Below are positions 17,877 to 27,310 of a stretch of DNA of 45,061 nucleotides, in pieces. A program made the translations under genes and the position numbers. This DNA is from CALMEH01 sp964548225 (GTDB lineage Bacteria; Acidobacteriota; Blastocatellia; Pyrinomonadales; Pyrinomonadaceae): positions 1 through 45,061 of the forward strand of contig CAZJQP010000032.1 in assembly GCA_964548225.1 (NCBI GenBank). Reading direction: 5' to 3'. A model generated the notes under the pieces. It was not told the DNA's origin, made no database searches, and saw only the letters and a list, made by a program, of their open reading frames with translations. Position 1 is the first letter of the stretch. Every line of letters begins with the position of its first letter.

Positions 17877-19244
17877 GTGATTGAAAGAAAAAACCCAACA
17901 GTTATGAAGTTTGGCGGAACGTCTGTGGGCGACGTTGCCGCCTTTGAGCGTGTTATCGGAATAGTTTCAGCACAGGTTGAGAGAAAACCTGTCGTCGTCG
18001 TGTCGGCAATGACAAAAGTTACGGACGCACTTCTGAGTGCTTTTGAGATTGCTAAAAAAGGCGAAGTTGAAAACGCAATTTTGTCTTTGGACGCGCATTT
18101 TGAACGTCATCAAGCGGTTTCGCGCACATTTCTAACCGAAGCACAGCAGAAACTTTTTCAAATCGAATTGGATTTTGCACAAAAGGAATTGAGCGAACTT
18201 CTAATGCGTGTTTCGCGCCGTTCTCTGCCGCTTTCAATGCTCAAAGACGCGATTGTTTCCTACGGCGAACAACTTTCTTCGCGCCTTTTGGCAGAAGTTT
18301 TAAAATCAAAAGACATCAACGCCCGCCAGATGGATTCGCGGCGTTTGATTGTAACCGATGACGAATACGGCGCGGCTGTTCCGATTTGGGAAGAAACCGA
18401 AAAGCTAATAAAAATCGAACTTGAAACACTACTCGCAAACGGTGAAATACCGATTCTCGGAGGATTTATCGCCGCCAGCCGAAGCGGTGAAACGACAACT
18501 TTAGGGCGCGGCGGTTCTGATTATTCGGCGGCGTTGGTTGCCGCGTCGCTTCGCGCCTGCGAACTGCAAATCTGGACGGACGTAACGGGCGTGATGACCT
18601 GCGACCCGCGCATCTGCGGCGAAGCGCGAACAATTCCCGTTTTATCTTACGAAGAAGCGGCGGAACTCGCCTATTTCGGCGCGAAAGTTCTGCACCCGAA
18701 AACGATTCAACCGGCGGTTGATTACGCAATTCCGGTGCGCGTCTGCAATACTTTCGAGCCGGAAGTTATTGGCACAATGGTTCTCGCCGAATCTGACGAA
18801 GCACCAAACAAAATCAAATCAATCGCACACAAAAAAAACATCACGATTCTGCGAATTTCGTCCGCCCGAATGCTCGGAAGCTACGGTTTTATGTCCGCGC
18901 TCTTCCAAATATTTGAACGCTACCGCACCGTGATTGACGTAATCTCCACTTCAGAGGTTTCCGTCGCGCTGACGTTAGACAACACCGCTTCGCTAGAACA
19001 AGTCGTTACAGAATTAAAACGTCTCGGTGATGTCGAAGTCGAACCGAATTTCGCCGTCATCTGCGTCGTCGGCGAAGGTTTGCGCTCATCATCAGGCTTG
19101 GCATCAAAAATCTTCTCAACCATCGCCGACATCAACATTTCCCTAATCTCCCACGGCGCATCGAGCGTCAATTTAACATTCGTCGTCAAAGAGGATTTGG
19201 TCAGCGAAGTGATAAAAAGATTGCATAACGAATTTTTCAAATAG
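17877..19244 (+). CDS. lysC: Aspartate kinase
   Basis: It phosphorylates aspartate, the first step toward lysine, threonine and methionine. The protein is 455 aa: the kinase domain begins at VMKFGGTSVGD (residues 9-19), with GRGGSDYSAALVAASL and DVTGVMTCDPRI in the active site. Two ACT domains occupy about 300-455 (ITILRISSARMLGSYGFMSALF; ICVVGEGLRSSSGLASKIF), where end-product feedback normally acts. It is monofunctional, with no homoserine dehydrogenase fused. The GTG start at 17877 lacks a visible ribosome-binding site; ATG ten codons in would leave KFGG too close to the end. No lysine riboswitch fits in the 57-bp leader. Confidence 0.93.
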   Translation: MIERKNPTVMKFGGTSVGDVAAFERVIGIVSAQVERKPVVVVSAMTKVTDALLSAFEIAKKGEVENAILSLDAHFERHQAVSRTFLTEAQQKLFQIELDFAQKELSELLMRVSRRSLPLSMLKDAIVSYGEQLSSRLLAEVLKSKDINARQMDSRRLIVTDDEYGAAVPIWEETEKLIKIELETLLANGEIPILGGFIAASRSGETTTLGRGGSDYSAALVAASLRACELQIWTDVTGVMTCDPRICGEARTIPVLSYEEAAELAYFGAKVLHPKTIQPAVDYAIPVRVCNTFEPEVIGTMVLAESDEAPNKIKSIAHKKNITILRISSARMLGSYGFMSALFQIFERYRTVIDVISTSEVSVALTLDNTASLEQVVTELKRLGDVEVEPNFAVICVVGEGLRSSSGLASKIFSTIADINISLISHGASSVNLTFVVKEDLVSEVIKRLHNEFFK

Positions 19245-19279
19245 TATTCGATGCAATAAAAAATGTATTATTTTCTTTT

Positions 19280-20863
19280 ATGTTACCAGTTGATATTAAT
19301 TCACTACTTAGCGGCAGTTCTTCCGTTGAATGGGAAAGAATCGAATTTAAGGAAGGCTGGAATCCATTAGCCGTTATTCATACTTTATGCGCTTTTGCCA
19401 ATGATTTTAACAATCTTGATGGCGGATATATTTTTATCGGCATCGGCGAGAAAAACGGAAAACCTCTTTTTCCGCCGAAAGGTTTGACGCAAGAGCAAAT
19501 TGATAAAATTCAGAAAGAACTTTTGAATTTCGGCAACAGCAAAATAAATCCGCCGTATCATCCGATTGCTTATCCGATTCAAATACAAGGAAAAAATGTG
19601 TTGCTTCTTCGCGCTTCCGGCGGAGAAAATCGTCCTTATCAAGCTGTTAATTCTTTTAAGGAGGAAGATAAAACCCGAAATTATTATATTCGGATTCTGG
19701 CTTCGACCGTAATTGCACGAGGAAATTATCTAAATGAATTAATCTCTTTGACTCAGAATGTTCCGTTTGACGACCGCTATAATCAGCAGGCAACGCTTAA
19801 AGATTTAGAACTCTCACTCATTCAAGATTATTTGACCGAAGTTGGTAGCGAACTTGCAAATCAAGCTAAAGAGATTTCATTTGAAAAGTTGTGTCGGCAA
19901 ATGAATATTGTCGGCGGGGCTGATGAAAATCCTTTGCCGAAAAATGTCGGACTGATGTTTTTCAATCAAAATCCGGCAAAGTTTTTCCCGCACACTCAAA
20001 TTGATGTCGTCAAACTTCCGACCGGCACGAGCGGTAATAAAATCATCGAAAAAAGTTTCTTTGGTCCGATCAATCAGCAAATCAGAGACGCTCTGCATTA
20101 CATTGACACAACAGTTATTGAAGAAATCACATTAAAAACTCCGAGAAAAGCCGAAGCCGACAAATTTTTCAACTATCCTTATCAGGCAATCGAAGAACTT
20201 CTGGTAAATGCCGTTTATCATCGAAGTTACGAAGTCCGTGAGCCGATAGAAGTGCGTATCTTGCCCGACCGTATTACTATTGCGAGTTATCCGGGACCGG
20301 ACAGGTCAATCAAACTGGAAGCTCTTGCCGCCGGAAATTTTGTTGCCCGACGTTATCGGAATCGGCGAATCGGCGAATTTCTCAAAGACCTTCATTTAAC
20401 CGAAGGCAGAGGAACAGGCATTCCAAAAGCAATCAAAGCAATGACCGAAAACGGCTCTCCGCAACCAACATTTGAAACCGATGAAGAAAGGTCTTTTTTC
20501 GTTTCAACTTTGCCGATTCATTCTCAGGCAATTTCGGGGGTAACTTCGGGGGTAATAACCCCCACCTTTACCCCCGAAGTGATGGAGTTTTTAAACAGCA
20601 AGGCAATTGATTTATTAGATTATTGCACTACGCCGAGAAGCCGCACGGAAATACAAATGCACCTGCAATTAAAAGATACAAAGCACGTTAGAGAAAGATA
20701 CATCTACCCGCTTTTGAGTGCTAAATTGATAGCAATGACCGACCCTGAACATCCGCTTTCATCAAATCAAAGATTTAAGACTACAAAACTCGGAGGCAAC
20801 GCTTTAACGGAATACCGAAGAAAAATAAGCGGAATTTTCAAACAAACTTTATTTGATTTCTGA
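19280..20863 (+). CDS. AlbA_2 (Schlafen-like) domain protein with HATPase_c_4 domain
   Basis: This 527-aa protein has an N-terminal AlbA_2 / Schlafen-type nucleic-acid domain (VEWERIEFKEGW...GGYIFIGIGEKNG). A GHKL-type ATPase domain lies in the middle (YPYQAIEELLVNAVYHRSYEVREPIEV, then EGRGTGIPKAIKAM). The C-terminal ~110 residues look like a winged helix (PRSRTEIQMHLQLKDTKHVRERYIYPLLSAKLI). Proteins of this plan are often annotated as transcriptional regulators or RecG-like and are frequent near defence genes. A short linker (SGVTSGVITPTFTPEV) is encoded by a perfect 12-bp inverted repeat (20543-20578). The XPB gene starts 32 bp downstream on the same strand, so the two may be co-transcribed. 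Confidence 0.88.
   Translation: MLPVDINSLLSGSSSVEWERIEFKEGWNPLAVIHTLCAFANDFNNLDGGYIFIGIGEKNGKPLFPPKGLTQEQIDKIQKELLNFGNSKINPPYHPIAYPIQIQGKNVLLLRASGGENRPYQAVNSFKEEDKTRNYYIRILASTVIARGNYLNELISLTQNVPFDDRYNQQATLKDLELSLIQDYLTEVGSELANQAKEISFEKLCRQMNIVGGADENPLPKNVGLMFFNQNPAKFFPHTQIDVVKLPTGTSGNKIIEKSFFGPINQQIRDALHYIDTTVIEEITLKTPRKAEADKFFNYPYQAIEELLVNAVYHRSYEVREPIEVRILPDRITIASYPGPDRSIKLEALAAGNFVARRYRNRRIGEFLKDLHLTEGRGTGIPKAIKAMTENGSPQPTFETDEERSFFVSTLPIHSQAISGVTSGVITPTFTPEVMEFLNSKAIDLLDYCTTPRSRTEIQMHLQLKDTKHVRERYIYPLLSAKLIAMTDPEHPLSSNQRFKTTKLGGNALTEYRRKISGIFKQTLFDF
20543..20578. repeat. Perfect hairpin inside the AlbA_2 gene
   Basis: CTTCGGGGGTAA and TTACCCCCGAAG form a 12-bp perfect inverted repeat with a 12-nt loop inside coding sequence, over the linker between the ATPase and winged-helix domains. 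Such linkers are low-complexity in relatives, so it may be incidental, but it is a strong G/C stem within a gene of moderate GC. Confidence 0.7.
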
Positions 20864-20895
20864 AATAGTAGTTTTTGAAATTAAATTCAAACAAA

Positions 20896-22284
20896 ATGTT
20901 CACACTCAAATTTGAATCAGGCACGTTGATTTTGGAAGGCGCGAGTGAAGCGCAGAATGTTCCGCAGGCGTTTGTTTGGGACACGCGGACGAAGCATTTT
21001 CGCGCTCCGGCTTTTCGTTATCGTGATGTAATTAAAGAATTTATCCGCTCGAAAACCGAATATGCGGACGAAGCGAAACAATATTCGGTGTTTGATTTTA
21101 AGCCGAAATTTCACGTCGAGCCGCGCCCTTATCAAACTGAATCCGTGGCGAGTTGGAAAAATTCCGAAAGATGCGGGACGATTGTTTTGCCGACCGGCGC
21201 GGGCAAAACGCACGTCGCGCAGATGGCGATTGAAATGTGCAATCGTCAAACGCTCGTCGTTGTGCCGACGCTCGATTTGATGAATCAATGGTATGATCTT
21301 TTGGTTTCGACTTACAACGCGGAAATCGGTTTAATCGGCGGCGGTTTTTATGAAATCGGTGCGATTACCGTTACGACTTACGCTTCGGCTTTTCGGCATC
21401 AGGAACGTATCGGAAATCAGTTCGGTTTGATAATTTTCGACGAAGCGCATCATCTTCCCGGCGAAGGTTTTCGTTATGCGGCGGAATTTGCTATCGCGCC
21501 TTTTCGCTTAGGTTTAACCGCCACGCCCGAACGCACGGACGGCGGCGAATCGGAGCTTGAAAGATTGATTGGAAAATTCGTCTATCGCCTCGAAGCGCAG
21601 GATTTGGCGGGCGAATTTTTGGCGGATTATACGATTGAAAAAATCGAAGTTGATTTGTCGGATGAAGAACGCGAAGCGTATCAGAAAGAACGGCAAATTT
21701 ACACCGATTTTCGGCGCAAAAAAAATCTGCCTTACGGACAAGAAGGCTGGCGGCTTTTTTTGATGCACAGCGCGAAATCGGAAGACGGCAGACGCGCGAT
21801 GAAGGCGTATCGAAATTACAAAAAAATCGCGCTCGGAACTGCATCTAAACTCCACGTTTTGCAGGATTTATTGATTCGCCACCGACACGACAGAGTTTTG
21901 ATTTTCACCGCCGAAAACGAGATGGTTTATCAAATCTCGAACGATTATCTGATTCCGTCAATCACGCACGAAACCAACGTCAAAGAACGCAAATTCTGGC
22001 TCGACGCATTCAATCGCGGCGACGTTTTGGCACTCGCAACTTCAAAAGTTCTGAACGAAGGTGTGAACATTCCCGACGCAAGTGTGGCAATAATTCTTTC
22101 CGGCTCAGGCTCAAGCCGTGAACATATTCAGCGACTCGGCAGAATTTTACGAAAAAAAGACGACAAACAAGCGATTTTATATGAAGTTGTCGCACGAAAT
22201 ACGGCGGAAGAATTCACATCGCAAAAACGCTCGGATGCACGGCAGTTTCACGAAAAAGGAAAAGAAAGAAGTTTATTTGATTAA
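20896..22284 (+). CDS. XPB-type DNA helicase (archaeal/bacterial XPB, SF2)
   Basis: A superfamily-2 3'-5' helicase of 462 aa, matching archaeal XPB in length and sequence style. The damage-recognition-like N-terminus (about 1-75) precedes PRPYQTES, Walker A LPTGAGKT (about 98-105), VVVPTLDL, IGGGFYEIGAITVTTY, DEAHHLP (motif II), LTATPERTDG (III), and motif VI HIQRLGRILRKKD. In archaea XPB acts with the nuclease Bax1 in nucleotide excision repair, and a Bax1 homologue (DUF790) lies at 32649-33845. I chose ATG 20896 over TTG 20875 because homology begins there. It follows the AlbA_2 gene by 32 bp. A TFIIH-like transcription role is not implied in bacteria. Confidence 0.88.
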   Translation: MFTLKFESGTLILEGASEAQNVPQAFVWDTRTKHFRAPAFRYRDVIKEFIRSKTEYADEAKQYSVFDFKPKFHVEPRPYQTESVASWKNSERCGTIVLPTGAGKTHVAQMAIEMCNRQTLVVVPTLDLMNQWYDLLVSTYNAEIGLIGGGFYEIGAITVTTYASAFRHQERIGNQFGLIIFDEAHHLPGEGFRYAAEFAIAPFRLGLTATPERTDGGESELERLIGKFVYRLEAQDLAGEFLADYTIEKIEVDLSDEEREAYQKERQIYTDFRRKKNLPYGQEGWRLFLMHSAKSEDGRRAMKAYRNYKKIALGTASKLHVLQDLLIRHRHDRVLIFTAENEMVYQISNDYLIPSITHETNVKERKFWLDAFNRGDVLALATSKVLNEGVNIPDASVAIILSGSGSSREHIQRLGRILRKKDDKQAILYEVVARNTAEEFTSQKRSDARQFHEKGKERSLFD

Positions 22285-22318
22285 GCCGCCGAATTGTTTC
22301 TGTCGAACACTTACCAAA

Positions 22319-25231
22319 TTAAAACATAAATTTGAATCCTAATTGAAATTGACGGCTTTCCTGTGAAGTTGATTGGTTTCGCGCTTTGAAATCCGGCAAA
22401 TTGCCGATGAGTTCGCCTGTTGTCAGATTTGTTATTGTTCTTACTGAAACATTGTTGTAGGCAACAATGCTGTTGACGTTGAAAAGATTTTGGACTTCAC
22501 CGAAAAATTCTAACGCGAAACGCTCTTTGAATTTAAAGAAGCGCGAATAGCGGAAATCGAGATTAAATTGTGGCGGAGTTTTTCCTGAATTTCGTTTAAT
22601 TCCAACAGGTCGGTCAGGATTTCCGAAGCCGAAATTGCCATCGCGGTTGAGGTCGCAAGCGCAAATTATGTTAAATCTTTCGCCGTTATTGGCATTGGCA
22701 ACGATGCCGAATTGGTTGTTATTCAAAAAATAGCGCAAGGTTCTATTTGCAAAATTGAACTGCGGGCGATAAACCAAACTCATTGTAAAAGTATGGCGTT
22801 GGTCGGCTGTCGAATAACCTTTATCGAGATTTCGATTCGTCGGGTCAGTCAAAAATGCGCCTTCGAGGTCTGCGTCCGGCACGTCGTCCGTTGCTTTTGA
22901 AAGCGTGTAATTTACCGAAAATTGCAAGCCGCCGGAAAATCTTTGACGCAGTTGCAAAGCAAAGGCTTGATAGCGCGAAACGCCCGCCGCTTCGGTCATA
23001 AAGATATTGTTGAATCTTGTGTCAAGGCGTGTTGCAGGGCTAACTATCGAACTGAAAACAGGTCTGCCGTCCGACAGAAAACGCACGGGATTGATGCGAT
23101 TGATATTGCGATAAACTGGCAGATTTCGTCCGGCGGAATAAATAAATCCGGCGGAAAGCGAAAGATTTTCGGTCAAAGCCTGTTCGATTTGCACGTTAAA
23201 GTGCATTGCATAAAGCGATTTGAAATCGGGCGCGACGGTAAAAATAAGGTCTTGCGGCGGAAGATTCGCGCCCGTCGGCAAAACGCCTCCGAAAGTGTTC
23301 GGAAATGCCGGTGCGCCCGCGTCCGTCGGCAAAAAACTAAAAGTGGAAAATCGCGGATTGCCGTTAAATCGGTTGACATCACGATAAATTGCCAAAAGCG
23401 GCGCATCCGTATAAATTCCCGCACCGAAACGCAAAACCGTCGGGCGTTTTCCCTCGCGCAAAGCATAGACCACACCGAGCCGCGGCGCGAAATTATTTTT
23501 ATCAATATTAAATTTTTGTGAAGCATAAAAAAGCGAAGTTACATCGGCTTTCGGAATCAGATAAAAGTCGTAGCGGACACCGAAATTGATTTTCAAACGC
23601 CGCGTTACTTTCCAATCGTCCTGCGCGAAAAAATTCAAAAATGTTGCATTGTAATTGATTTCGGGGTTGCCGAAAGTTTCCTCGTAAGATTCGTAACTAA
23701 AACGATTTGAGCCGTTGCGAGCGGCTATGTAATCGGCAACCGTTGTAAATATGTATTCGGCGTAAATCGTCGAACGCTCGGCGTAGTCGTGAAAGGTAAA
23801 ACCGCCGCCGAATTTGAAAATATGTGTCCTGAAAGTTCGCGTCAGATTGTTTTGAAATTGGGTTGTTCTAAATTTCGGCAAAACCTTGTCCGCATTGAAC
23901 GGCGCACCTAAATTGACCTCAAGAGGAATAGTAATTGTCGGCGTTTCGCCGGAATATTCGTTGCGAATAAAACCGTTTCTGCGCTCTCCGAATTGAAACC
24001 GAAATTCGTTAAAAAAATTCGCCGTGTATGAAGCAAGCTGAACGGCTATACCGAAATCATTACCCGCGCTGTCGGCACTGCGGTCTAAAGTATTGAATCT
24101 GCCTTGGATAAAGTTTTCGGAATTTATATCGCCGAAATTAAACCGCGCAGAGAGACGATTTTTATCGTTAATTTGCAGGTCGGTGCGAAAAATATAAAAT
24201 TTTCCACGCTCAACTGTCGGAATCGCGGGCGGAAAAATTGAAGGCGAAAGTCCGGCGGCAATCAAATCCGCCCGATTTTGGGGCGTAATCGTCAAAAGCC
24301 GCACCGCGCCCGATTTATCGTCGCGTCTCTGCGATTCAAAACCGAAATAAAAATGCCAACGATTTTTGATCAGCGGTGCGCCGAATGTTGCGGTAAAAAC
24401 ATCGGCGCGATTGTCGGGAATATCTTCCGCCGAGGGATAAAAAAAAGGGCGCGAATAAAATGACGGACGACGAAAACGGTATGAAATCGAACCGCTTAGA
24501 TTATTTGTGCCGGAAGGCGTGACGACATTCATAACCATTCCGGGAGTGTCGCCAAATTCCGCCGCGAAACCGTTTGTTACAAGCTGAACTTCGCTGACAT
24601 AAATCTCGGACATCGTGAAGAGCCGAAAACGGTTGTGATAGGTCGTGTTGGTATTACCGTCAAACTGATAATTGACACGCCGCAGAAAACCGTTGACATT
24701 GATGTTCGACGTTGGAAATCCGCGTGATGGGCGACCCGTAACATTTGTTTGCAAAAGTCCTAAATTATAAGCATTGCGCGAAATGTTCGGTAAATTCTGC
24801 GCTTCGCGGTTGTTCATCACGCGGCTCAAATCGGTTTTTCCTGCGTCCACTACCGAACTTTCTTCCTCAACCGTGATGACTAAATTTATATCTCCGATTT
24901 CGAGTTTAATATCAATCGTTACAGTTTGCCCGACTTCCAAAATAATTCTTTCACGAACAAATTTCTTAAAACCTTCGGCTTCGGCGGAAATTCGATAAGT
25001 TCCGAGCGGCAGAAGCGGAAAGCGATACACGCCACTTTCCGCGGTTTGAATGTTTCGAGTCGCGCCGGTTTCGATATTTGTTGCGATGATGGTCGCGCCT
25101 TCGACAGCCGCGCCTGTTTGGTCGGAAATTGTGCCTTCAATTTGCCCGTTCAAGGCTTGCGATTGGGCGAATAAAGAAGGCATCAAAACTATGAAAAATA
25201 AACCGTGAAGTAAAAGATTTGATTTTTTCAT
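22319..25231 (-). CDS. TonB-dependent receptor with N-terminal carboxypeptidase-regulatory domain (Oar-like)
   Basis: This outer-membrane protein of 970 aa has a signal peptide (LLLHGLFFIVLMPSLFAQ). A carboxypeptidase-regulatory-like domain lies at about 28-118 (GQIEGTISDQTGAAVEGATI; YRFPLLPLGTYRISAEAEGF). The plug region follows (MNNREAQNLPNISRNAYNLG, then NINVNGFLRRVNYQFDG), then a beta-barrel ending FQLGFKFMF. It has the same architecture as 635-3502 but is clearly diverged. AGGAGG precedes ATG 25231 and overlaps the end of the regulator gene just upstream (15-bp gap), so the two form an operon in which the regulator may control receptor expression. It converges on XPB with only 34 bp between stops. 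Confidence 0.92.
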   Translation of the reverse strand: MKKSNLLLHGLFFIVLMPSLFAQSQALNGQIEGTISDQTGAAVEGATIIATNIETGATRNIQTAESGVYRFPLLPLGTYRISAEAEGFKKFVRERIILEVGQTVTIDIKLEIGDINLVITVEEESSVVDAGKTDLSRVMNNREAQNLPNISRNAYNLGLLQTNVTGRPSRGFPTSNINVNGFLRRVNYQFDGNTNTTYHNRFRLFTMSEIYVSEVQLVTNGFAAEFGDTPGMVMNVVTPSGTNNLSGSISYRFRRPSFYSRPFFYPSAEDIPDNRADVFTATFGAPLIKNRWHFYFGFESQRRDDKSGAVRLLTITPQNRADLIAAGLSPSIFPPAIPTVERGKFYIFRTDLQINDKNRLSARFNFGDINSENFIQGRFNTLDRSADSAGNDFGIAVQLASYTANFFNEFRFQFGERRNGFIRNEYSGETPTITIPLEVNLGAPFNADKVLPKFRTTQFQNNLTRTFRTHIFKFGGGFTFHDYAERSTIYAEYIFTTVADYIAARNGSNRFSYESYEETFGNPEINYNATFLNFFAQDDWKVTRRLKINFGVRYDFYLIPKADVTSLFYASQKFNIDKNNFAPRLGVVYALREGKRPTVLRFGAGIYTDAPLLAIYRDVNRFNGNPRFSTFSFLPTDAGAPAFPNTFGGVLPTGANLPPQDLIFTVAPDFKSLYAMHFNVQIEQALTENLSLSAGFIYSAGRNLPVYRNINRINPVRFLSDGRPVFSSIVSPATRLDTRFNNIFMTEAAGVSRYQAFALQLRQRFSGGLQFSVNYTLSKATDDVPDADLEGAFLTDPTNRNLDKGYSTADQRHTFTMSLVYRPQFNFANRTLRYFLNNNQFGIVANANNGERFNIICACDLNRDGNFGFGNPDRPVGIKRNSGKTPPQFNLDFRYSRFFKFKERFALEFFGEVQNLFNVNSIVAYNNVSVRTITNLTTGELIGNLPDFKARNQSTSQESRQFQLGFKFMF

Positions 25232-25246
25232 TTCTCGAACAACCTC

Positions 25247-27175
25247 CTAAAATCCGACGCGCCTGACCAAATCACCGAATCGCGGGTCGTCGCGCAGATT
25301 GTCGAGACGTGGGTCAACTTTGAGCAAGTGCATCGCCCAATCGCGCCGCTCGAACGATTTTTCCAATAATTCAAAGGCTTTATCTTTATCGCCGATGAGC
25401 GCGTTGTAAGCCACGCCGTGAAAAAAGATTTCGTTGCCCTTTTCAAACTGTTTCGCTCTCACGCGGATTACGCCCGTCCAACCTTCGTTTTGAAAAGCCG
25501 TCTCAAAAGTGCGGACGGTTTCTGCGTCGCTTTCCATCTTTGCCAACGCTTGTTTCCAAACTTCAAAGGCTTCCGTTTCCTTGCCCGACAAAGCTAAGGT
25601 TTGACTCAGAAACATATAGCTCGTTCCGAAATTTTCGTCCATTTCGATAACTCGTTTGAATTGTTCGACGGCTTCCGGGTAACGGCGGGCAAGTTGCAGA
25701 CAATTTCCGAGCAGACGCTGATTGGAAAGCGATGCGGGTTCAATGTCAATCGCCGTTTTGATTTCGGCAATAGCTTCGTCAAAACGCCCGCGTCCCATCA
25801 GAAAAACCGAATAAATCTGATGCGCCCGCGATAAATTCGGATTCAATTCAATGGCGCGTTTGCAGGATTTTTCCGCTTCCGTAAAATCCCATTCGTAAAT
25901 AAATTTGCCTTCGCACAATGCGCTGTGGGCTTCGGATAAATCTGCATCCAAAGCTAAGGCTTTATTTATCGCTTCGTTTGATTTTTGATGAATTTCGGCG
26001 AGATTTGCTTTACGCCCGATGGCTACTGCCCGATGCGCGTGAGCTTTTCCAGCCCAAGCCTGTGCGTAATTCGGGTCAAGCCGGACGGCTTCGTCAAACG
26101 CTTCCAGAGATTTTCGCAGTTCCTCGAAGTCGCGGTTTTCAAGCAGATAAGTTCCTTGCAAATAAAGCCGATACGCTTCTTCATTTGCTGTGCCGCGCCC
26201 AACTTTCGGATTGTTTTCCTTTGCCGAAAACCGCGCCAACAGGATTTTGCCGATTTCGTCGGCAACCGCATCCTGCATCGCAAATATCTCTCCGATGTTT
26301 TTTTCGCTTTTGAAAGTTTCTTCGATTTTTCCTGTGGCGACATTAAAAAGTTGTGCGGTAACACGGATTTTGCCGTCCGCGATTTGATAATTTGAAGCGA
26401 GAACGTAATCCGTCTTTTGCTCTTTTCCTGCCGCAATTGCGTCTTGTTCAATGGCGGCATATTTTCGCGTCGCGTTCAAAGGTCGGACTTGCAAATTTTT
26501 CGATGCGCCAAGACGATGAATTAGCGAATCGGCAATCCCGACTTCATAAATCTCGTTGCGGTCTGCAACATTTATCGGTTTTACCGGCAAAACGGCGAGT
26601 GATTTAATTTCATTCGGATTGCCGGAAAAATTTGACTGAAAATTGAAGGAAAGCGATAAAATCAGAAAAACTGCCGTCAAAAATCCAACGGTGAAAAGTA
26701 TGATGCGTGTTTTTCGTTTAGGCGCAACTGTTGGCTTCTTGACGACATTTACGGCTTTTTGCGTTTCTTTTGCCGGTTTCGGCTCGTTTTCTTCGTGGAT
26801 TTCCGTAACTTTAGCGACAAAACGATAGCCTTTTTTGGCAACGGTTTCGATAAATTTATTGCCGTTTTTGTCTTCGCCCAAGACTTTGCGAAGTTCGTGA
26901 ATGATGCGTGCGATGTTCGCTTCTTCGACAAACGTATCAGCCCAAACCGTGTTCAGCAGTTCGTTTTTTTCGACCAAATGCCCATTGCGCTCGACCAAAA
27001 CAGCAAGCACATCAAACACTCTCGGCATCAGCGGCACAGGCGAGCCGTTATCTAGTAATTGACGTTCCTCAACATCAAGCCGAAACGACTTAAATTGATA
27101 AAAATGTCGGTTTTTACCATTCACATCGCACACCGAGAAATTAAGGAGAAAATCCGAATAATTTTCCAAAGACAT
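25247..27175 (-). CDS. CadC-like membrane regulator: winged helix, transmembrane segment, TPR domain
   Basis: This 642-aa protein has an OmpR-type winged-helix DNA-binding domain at about 25-122 (FRLDVEERQLLDNGSPVPLMPRVFDVL, then FIETVAKKGYRFVAKV). A linker and one transmembrane helix follow at about 156-178 (ILFTVGFLTAVFLILSLSF), then a domain like the TolB-N/adenylate-cyclase-associated type (SLAVLPVKPINV...YEVGIADSLIHRLG). TPR repeats fill about 320-600 (EAFDEAVRLDPNYAQAWAGKA). The plan is CadC-like: cytoplasmic DNA binding, sensing or protein interaction outside. GGAGGTG precedes ATG. It is the first gene of an operon with the receptor at 22319-25231 and is divergent from the PD40 gene at 27311; a 10-bp inverted repeat sits between them. 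Confidence 0.9.
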   Translation of the reverse strand: MSLENYSDFLLNFSVCDVNGKNRHFYQFKSFRLDVEERQLLDNGSPVPLMPRVFDVLAVLVERNGHLVEKNELLNTVWADTFVEEANIARIIHELRKVLGEDKNGNKFIETVAKKGYRFVAKVTEIHEENEPKPAKETQKAVNVVKKPTVAPKRKTRIILFTVGFLTAVFLILSLSFNFQSNFSGNPNEIKSLAVLPVKPINVADRNEIYEVGIADSLIHRLGASKNLQVRPLNATRKYAAIEQDAIAAGKEQKTDYVLASNYQIADGKIRVTAQLFNVATGKIEETFKSEKNIGEIFAMQDAVADEIGKILLARFSAKENNPKVGRGTANEEAYRLYLQGTYLLENRDFEELRKSLEAFDEAVRLDPNYAQAWAGKAHAHRAVAIGRKANLAEIHQKSNEAINKALALDADLSEAHSALCEGKFIYEWDFTEAEKSCKRAIELNPNLSRAHQIYSVFLMGRGRFDEAIAEIKTAIDIEPASLSNQRLLGNCLQLARRYPEAVEQFKRVIEMDENFGTSYMFLSQTLALSGKETEAFEVWKQALAKMESDAETVRTFETAFQNEGWTGVIRVRAKQFEKGNEIFFHGVAYNALIGDKDKAFELLEKSFERRDWAMHLLKVDPRLDNLRDDPRFGDLVRRVGF

Positions 27176-27219
27176 TTTTCACCTCCGACCTTTATCGTGA
27201 TAACTGCACGGTGCAAAAA

Positions 27220-27278
27220 GTCGGCTGTTTGATGCTTTGGGTGATTCTGCAAATATCGCTTGCAGTATAACAGCCGAC
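27220..27278. promoter_or_regulatory. Inverted repeat in divergent promoter region, candidate operator or leader hairpin
   Basis: GTCGGCTGTT (27220-27229) and AACAGCCGAC (27269-27278) form a perfect 10-bp inverted repeat, with an inner CTGCA/TGCAG pair (27247-27251, 27261-27265). It lies between the winged-helix regulator (minus) and the PD40 gene (plus), a natural place for an autoregulatory operator. It could also be a 5'-UTR hairpin. Confidence 0.5.
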
Positions 27279-27310
27279 GTAAATTTAAGCAATAAAAAGG
27301 AGAAATCACT

